A DNA stretch of 26,022 bases from Phycisphaerae bacterium (GTDB lineage Bacteria > Planctomycetota > Phycisphaerae > UBA1845): the NCBI GenBank assembly GCA_021604825.1, contig BQJS01000042.1, positions 1-26,022 on the forward strand, in the 5' to 3' direction. How positions within the stretch are numbered: the stretch's first letter is position 1; each line of letters opens with the position of its first letter. Positions 22,298 to 26,022 of the stretch are shown here, piece by piece. The notes beneath the pieces were generated by a model that saw only the letters and a program-made list of their open reading frames with translations, made no database searches and was not told the DNA's origin. The translations under genes were made by a program, and so were the position numbers.

Positions 22298-23896
22298 ATC
22301 CTCAATCCATCGGGTCGATCGCGAACCCACCAGCTTGGCACCGAACCGGTGACCATGGGGCGCGATCCCGGTTGCGATATTCCGCTCGACGACCTCAGCA
22401 CGTCGCGCCGCCATGCCCGCATCCGTTTTGAAGATGGCATTTATCATCTCGAAGACCTGGGCAGCAAGAACGGCCTCGTCGTCAACAACATCGACACGCG
22501 CAGTGCAGTCCTTAAGAGTGGCGACGAAATCCTCATTGGTACGGTCCGCGCACTGTTTCGCGCAGACGCCGACAAGGACATTTCGGCCAGCGTCATTATC
22601 GCAGAAGACGCCCCGCGTCACGAAGCCACCACCTTTATCGGCGATGAAAAAGAACTCGTCCTTTCGCGGCGTCGGTTGGAAACGCTTTACGAACTCACCG
22701 ACCGCTTAACGCGCCTGCGCGATCGCGACGAACTGCTCGAAGACGCCATGAACGTCTGCTGCGAGATGCTTCGCTTTGAACGCGGAGCCATCGCCGTCAA
22801 ACAAACCAAGGGCAACCTCGTCGATTGGCCCGTCGTGCGCAACTTGCGCGGACGCGAAGGCGAACTGACCGTCAGCCGTACCATCCTAAGCCGTGCCCTC
22901 GTGCAAGATGAACGTGTCATCGTCAACGAAACCGACCAGGCCATGATCGACCCGACCGTCAGCATGGTGCGTAACAACATCCGCTCGGCGATGTGCGTAC
23001 CGCTGCTGTCAGGCGATCGCAATCTAGGCGTGATCTACGGCGACCGCGTGACCACGGGCACCACTTACGATCAAGAAGACATCGATTTCCTCGCGGGCAT
23101 CGCTCGACTCGTCACGACCGGCTTGATCAATGCCCAACTCATGGAAGAGCAAAAGCTCAAACTTCAACTCGAAAACGAAATGGGGATGGCCCGGCAAATC
23201 CAAACCGGCTTGTTCCCAGCGAAATTGCCCGACCGCGACGACGTGAAGGTCGGCGCGCTCAATCACCCCGGATTTCACGTCAGCGGTGATTACTACGACG
23301 TCGTGGAATTCGACGACGGGCGCATCTTCTTCTTGATGGCCGACGTGACCGGTGAGGGCGTTGCGGCGTCGCTCTTGATGGCCAACCTGCAAGCAGCCGT
23401 CCGCGTCACCCTTCCCGATTGCACATCGGCGGGCCATCTGTTGACGCAGTGGAATGATCTGATTTGCGTCAACACCGACGCATCACGATTCATCACCGCA
23501 CTCGTCGGCATCATCGATCCAGCCACCCGCAAGCTCGACCTCGGCGTCGCAGGCCACCACATGCCGCACATCGTTCGCCACGGGCAGAAATGCGTCAGCC
23601 TCGAAGCCGAACCGGAATATCCGTTGGGTGTGATAGAAGATGTGACGTTCGCCAGCACAGAAATCGTGCTCGAACCCGGCCCCTGTACGCTCGTCACTTA
23701 CACCGATGGAATCATCGAAGCCATGAACGGTGAGGCAGAACAATACGAAACCGAACGGGCAATGGCATTTTTGGAAACCGTCGCCGACCTGCCGCCGCAA
23801 AAGATGATCGACAAACTTCGCGCCGACGTGAAGCGGTTTTGTGGCGACCAACCACAAGGCGACGACATCACCGTCCTCGCAATTCATCTGCCGTAG
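22283..23896 (+). CDS. FHA-GAF-SpoIIE (PP2C-type) serine phosphatase
   Basis: 537 residues with three domains. The FHA domain (about 5-95) has GR (26-27), SRRH (41-44), GSKNG (60-64) and N68, the residues that grip phosphothreonine. A GAF domain spans about 135-290 (ERGAIAVK, ERVIVNETDQ, RSAMCVPLLSGDRNLGVIYGD). The SpoIIE phosphatase (about 300-537) has ARQIQTGLFP, SGDYYD (334-339), ADVTGEG (353-359), YTDGIIEA (473-480) and GDDIT (526-530), with all metal-binding aspartates in place. It probably docks onto a Ser/Thr-kinase-phosphorylated partner via FHA and dephosphorylates a STAS-type or other regulator. The Gly before the first metal Asp is kept but the preceding Gly is Ser. No partner genes are nearby. 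The start region is a tandem duplication, and no clean Shine-Dalgarno is seen. Confidence 0.92.
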   Translation: MAELVILNPSGRSRTHQLGTEPVTMGRDPGCDIPLDDLSTSRRHARIRFEDGIYHLEDLGSKNGLVVNNIDTRSAVLKSGDEILIGTVRALFRADADKDISASVIIAEDAPRHEATTFIGDEKELVLSRRRLETLYELTDRLTRLRDRDELLEDAMNVCCEMLRFERGAIAVKQTKGNLVDWPVVRNLRGREGELTVSRTILSRALVQDERVIVNETDQAMIDPTVSMVRNNIRSAMCVPLLSGDRNLGVIYGDRVTTGTTYDQEDIDFLAGIARLVTTGLINAQLMEEQKLKLQLENEMGMARQIQTGLFPAKLPDRDDVKVGALNHPGFHVSGDYYDVVEFDDGRIFFLMADVTGEGVAASLLMANLQAAVRVTLPDCTSAGHLLTQWNDLICVNTDASRFITALVGIIDPATRKLDLGVAGHHMPHIVRHGQKCVSLEAEPEYPLGVIEDVTFASTEIVLEPGPCTLVTYTDGIIEAMNGEAEQYETERAMAFLETVADLPPQKMIDKLRADVKRFCGDQPQGDDITVLAIHLP

Positions 23897-23917
23897 CCCA
23901 CCCATTTGAAATCAGGT

Positions 23918-23992
23918 GTGCCACTGCTCTGTGAGCAGTGTGTTAGGCCATTGAATGCACTAGTGTTGGCACTGCTCACAGAGCAGTGGCAC
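23918..23992. repeat. Inverted pair of palindromes between convergent genes, possible bidirectional terminator
   Basis: Two exact 23-bp inverted copies at 23918-23940 and 23970-23992 are separated by 29 bp. Each holds its own hairpin, CACTGCTC-TGT-GAGCAGTG, preceded by GTGC. The pair could also fold into one long 23-bp stem. It begins 21 bp after the FHA-phosphatase stop and ends 29 bp before the convergent DAHP synthase stop, a natural place for transcription to end from both sides; no U-run is evident. Confidence 0.75.
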
Positions 23993-24021
23993 CGTAATAT
24001 TTTTTGTTGATTCGGACGACA

Positions 24022-25038
24022 TTACACTTCGCGATCGACTGCTTCCGCGACGCGCTTCAACTCATCCATCATTTTTGCGAATGCCTCGGTGGTGAGCGAC
24101 TGGGCTCCGTCGGTCATGGCGTGTTCCGGATCGGGATGCACTTCGATAAGCAACCCGTCAGCACCCGCAGCCAGTGCAGCTTTGCACATTGAGGGAACCA
24201 TGTAAGCGTGCCCGGTACCCTGCGACGGATCGATCACGATCGGCAGGTGCGATTCGTGCTTGACGGCAGGGACGATGCCCAGCGCCAGCGTGTTGCGACA
24301 ATACTGCTCATGGGTGCGAATACCGCGCTCGCATAGGATCACGTTCTGGTTACCTTCGTTGATGATGTATTCAGCCGCCAAGAGAAATTCTTTGAGCGAT
24401 GCACTCCAACCGCGCTTGAGCATGACCGGTTTGCCAGTCTTGCCAGCCGCCTGCAGCAAGTTGAAGTTGTGCATGTTGCGCGTGCCGATCTGAAGCACGT
24501 CTGAATACTCAGCCACCAACTCCATCTGATCGATGCTCATGACTTCGGTGCAAATCGACAGACCGGTTTCGTCGCGGGCTTTGGCGAGCAGCTTCAACCC
24601 CGCTTCGCCCAATCCTTGAAATTCGTAAGGACTCGTGCGCGGTTTGAACGCCCCACCGCGCAGTCCCGCAGCGCCGGCCTTGGCGACATCATGGGCTGTG
24701 GTCATGATCTGCTTTTCGTTCTCGACGCTGCAAGGTCCAGCGATGACGCCGAACTTCTTTCCGCCGATATGCTGCCCGCCGCCAATCGGAATCACCGAGG
24801 GTTCGTCTTTGGTCTCGCGGCTGGCCACCTTGTAGGGCTTGAGGATCGGAACGATCTCATCAACCATCGGAGCGTTTTCAATCGCCGACGTGTCCATCCC
24901 ACGATCGTCGCCAATCGCAGCCACCACCGTGCGATCGGTTCCCACGATGGTGTGGTGCTTGAGGCCATACTGGGTAATCAATTCGATGACGTGGTCCACC
25001 TGCTCCTGCTTCACGCCGGATTTCATGACAACGATCAT
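24022..25038 (-). CDS. 3-deoxy-7-phosphoheptulonate (DAHP) synthase, type I-beta
   Basis: 338 residues from ATG 25038, chosen because GGAG sits about 11 nt upstream and the family N-terminus MIVVMKSG begins there; the frame extends to 25068 without support. Residues 1-70 form the ferredoxin-like regulatory domain of the Thermotoga-type enzyme, and the barrel follows with AGPCSVE, RGGAFKPRTSPYEFQGLG, QIGTRNMHNF, LKRG and HLPIVIDPSQGTG. It joins phosphoenolpyruvate and erythrose 4-phosphate in the first step of the shikimate pathway. The N-terminal domain suggests feedback control by aromatic products. It follows serS by 59 bp on the same strand; other aro genes are not in the window. Confidence 0.93.
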   Translation of the reverse strand: MIVVMKSGVKQEQVDHVIELITQYGLKHHTIVGTDRTVVAAIGDDRGMDTSAIENAPMVDEIVPILKPYKVASRETKDEPSVIPIGGGQHIGGKKFGVIAGPCSVENEKQIMTTAHDVAKAGAAGLRGGAFKPRTSPYEFQGLGEAGLKLLAKARDETGLSICTEVMSIDQMELVAEYSDVLQIGTRNMHNFNLLQAAGKTGKPVMLKRGWSASLKEFLLAAEYIINEGNQNVILCERGIRTHEQYCRNTLALGIVPAVKHESHLPIVIDPSQGTGHAYMVPSMCKAALAAGADGLLIEVHPDPEHAMTDGAQSLTTEAFAKMMDELKRVAEAVDREV

Positions 25039-25097
25039 GACAACAACTCCAAGAAAACGAACGACCAACTACGTTCAGACCAAGTTCGCCGGACCGA

Positions 25098-26022
25098 TTA
25101 CTTCGATTCGGCAGTGATGACTTCCATGCCCCGCATGTACGGCTGTAATACTTTCGGCACGCGCACGTCGCCTTCAGGCGTTTGGTTCAATTCCAGTATC
25201 GGAATTAGAATCCGCGGCGCGGCAATAACAGTATTGTTGAGCGTATGACAGAATCGCGTTTTGCGATCTGCATCTTTGTAGCGCAGTTTCAATCGACGGG
25301 CTTGAAATTCATAGAACCGAGACGCCGAATGCGTTTCGCCGTAACTGTTGCGCGATGGCATCCACGTTTCGATATCGAATTTTTGCACCTGCCCTTGACC
25401 CAAATCGCCCGTGCAAACGTTGACGACGCGATACGGAAGTTCCAACTCTTGTAGCAGTCCTTCCGCGTTGGCGACGATTTCATCGTGAAACTTCAGACTC
25501 CCGGCTTCGTCGTTCTTGCAGATGATGACCTGCTCAACCTTGTCGAACAGGTGGATGCGATACAGTCCGCGCGTGTCTTTACCAGCCGCCCCCGCCTCCC
25601 TACGAAAGCACGGACTGACGGCTACCATCTTGATGGGCAGGTCGGCTTCGCTGAGAATCTCACCCGAATGAAACGCCGTGAGCGGAACTTCAGCCGTGCC
25701 AACCAGTGACATGTCATCGCGTTCGCAAAGGTACGCCTGATCGCGACCCGTCGGAAAATATCCGGTGCCATACATGACTTCTTCGCGCACCAACACGGGC
25801 ACCTGCATCGGCGTGAAACCGCGATCGATCATCCGATCCATCGCCAACCGCAGCACGGCTTGATACAAAAGCGCCCCAGCCCCCTTGAGCGTGTAGTTGC
25901 GCGTGCCCGAAAGCTTCACGCCGCGTTCGATGTCGATAATTCCCAAGCGCTCGCCCAGTTCGACATGATCCTTCAATTCAAAATCGAATTCGGGAACGTC
26001 GCCCACCTTGCGCAGTTCGACG
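25098..26022 (-). CDS. serS: Seryl-tRNA synthetase, C-terminal catalytic part, cut by window edge
   Basis: The frame is open to the right edge, so the N-terminal tRNA-binding coiled coil lies outside; 307 residues are visible. The class II catalytic core is clear: GTRNYTLKGAGALLYQA, TGYFPTGRDQAYL, GTAEVPLTAFH, motif 2 PCFRREAGAAGKDTRGLYR-IHLFDKVE, and motif 3 HTLNNTVIAAPRILIPILE. Motif 3 has NNTVIAAPR where many bacterial SerRS have NGSGLAVGR, but the ATP-binding Arg is kept. It charges tRNA-Ser (and tRNA-Sec) with serine. It reads leftward into the DAHP synthase gene 59 bp away. Confidence 0.94.
   Translation of the reverse strand, partial: VELRKVGDVPEFDFELKDHVELGERLGIIDIERGVKLSGTRNYTLKGAGALLYQAVLRLAMDRMIDRGFTPMQVPVLVREEVMYGTGYFPTGRDQAYLCERDDMSLVGTAEVPLTAFHSGEILSEADLPIKMVAVSPCFRREAGAAGKDTRGLYRIHLFDKVEQVIICKNDEAGSLKFHDEIVANAEGLLQELELPYRVVNVCTGDLGQGQVQKFDIETWMPSRNSYGETHSASRFYEFQARRLKLRYKDADRKTRFCHTLNNTVIAAPRILIPILELNQTPEGDVRVPKVLQPYMRGMEVITAESK

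Overview
The window looks like an ordinary chromosomal segment of a planctomycete, possibly from the Phycisphaerae side of the phylum. This rests on sequence features, not on any search: two membrane proteins begin with the CxxCxYxLxG...CPECG zinc-ribbon signature common in that group, there is a PEP-CTERM protein, RsbU/SpoIIE-type phosphatases are plentiful, a MazG-like protein ends in CPGCG/CTC, and short GC-rich palindromes are scattered between genes. No tRNA, rRNA, CRISPR array, integrase or transposase gene was found.

Left part (1-6476). The 5' end of an adenosylcobalamin-dependent (class II) ribonucleotide reductase gene runs off the left edge on the minus strand. It is divergent, across a 674-bp gap, from a GAF-like + SpoIIE/PP2C phosphatase gene. 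Next come a small DUF2007-like zinc-ribbon protein (minus), a PEP-CTERM secreted protein (plus), and a complete molybdate ABC transporter operon, modA-modB-modC (minus). The modC 3' end overlaps the PEP-CTERM gene tail to tail.

Middle (6477-12325). A ubiD-family decarboxylase gene (plus) is followed by an accessory-looking stretch. It holds an unrecognised protein whose C-terminal third looks like an EF-Tu domain-2 barrel, a translationally coupled zinc-ribbon membrane protein, a second zinc-ribbon membrane protein on the other strand, and a membrane-anchored Ser/Thr kinase-like protein that has lost several catalytic motifs. A 346-bp repeat-rich spacer with nested inverted repeats follows.

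Right part (12326-26022). The minus strand carries aceE (homodimeric pyruvate dehydrogenase E1), a fold-type-II PLP enzyme, dtd, a WYL regulator, a polytopic membrane protein and a TIM-barrel sugar isomerase-like protein. The last three are tightly packed and probably co-transcribed. An acyl-CoA dehydrogenase-like gene, a MazG-like pyrophosphohydrolase and an FHA+GAF+SpoIIE phosphatase lie on the plus strand. A palindrome pair separates them from a convergent serS (cut by the right edge) and DAHP synthase pair.

No single novel multi-gene system stands out. The most interesting signals are a family of 7-9 bp-arm/3-nt-loop palindromes with compensatory arm changes, the nested inverted-repeat block whose edge supplies the aceE stop codon, the pseudokinase-like protein, two phosphatases with different sensor domains and no visible partners, a DTD with altered signature motifs, and an uncharacterised EF-Tu-barrel protein.
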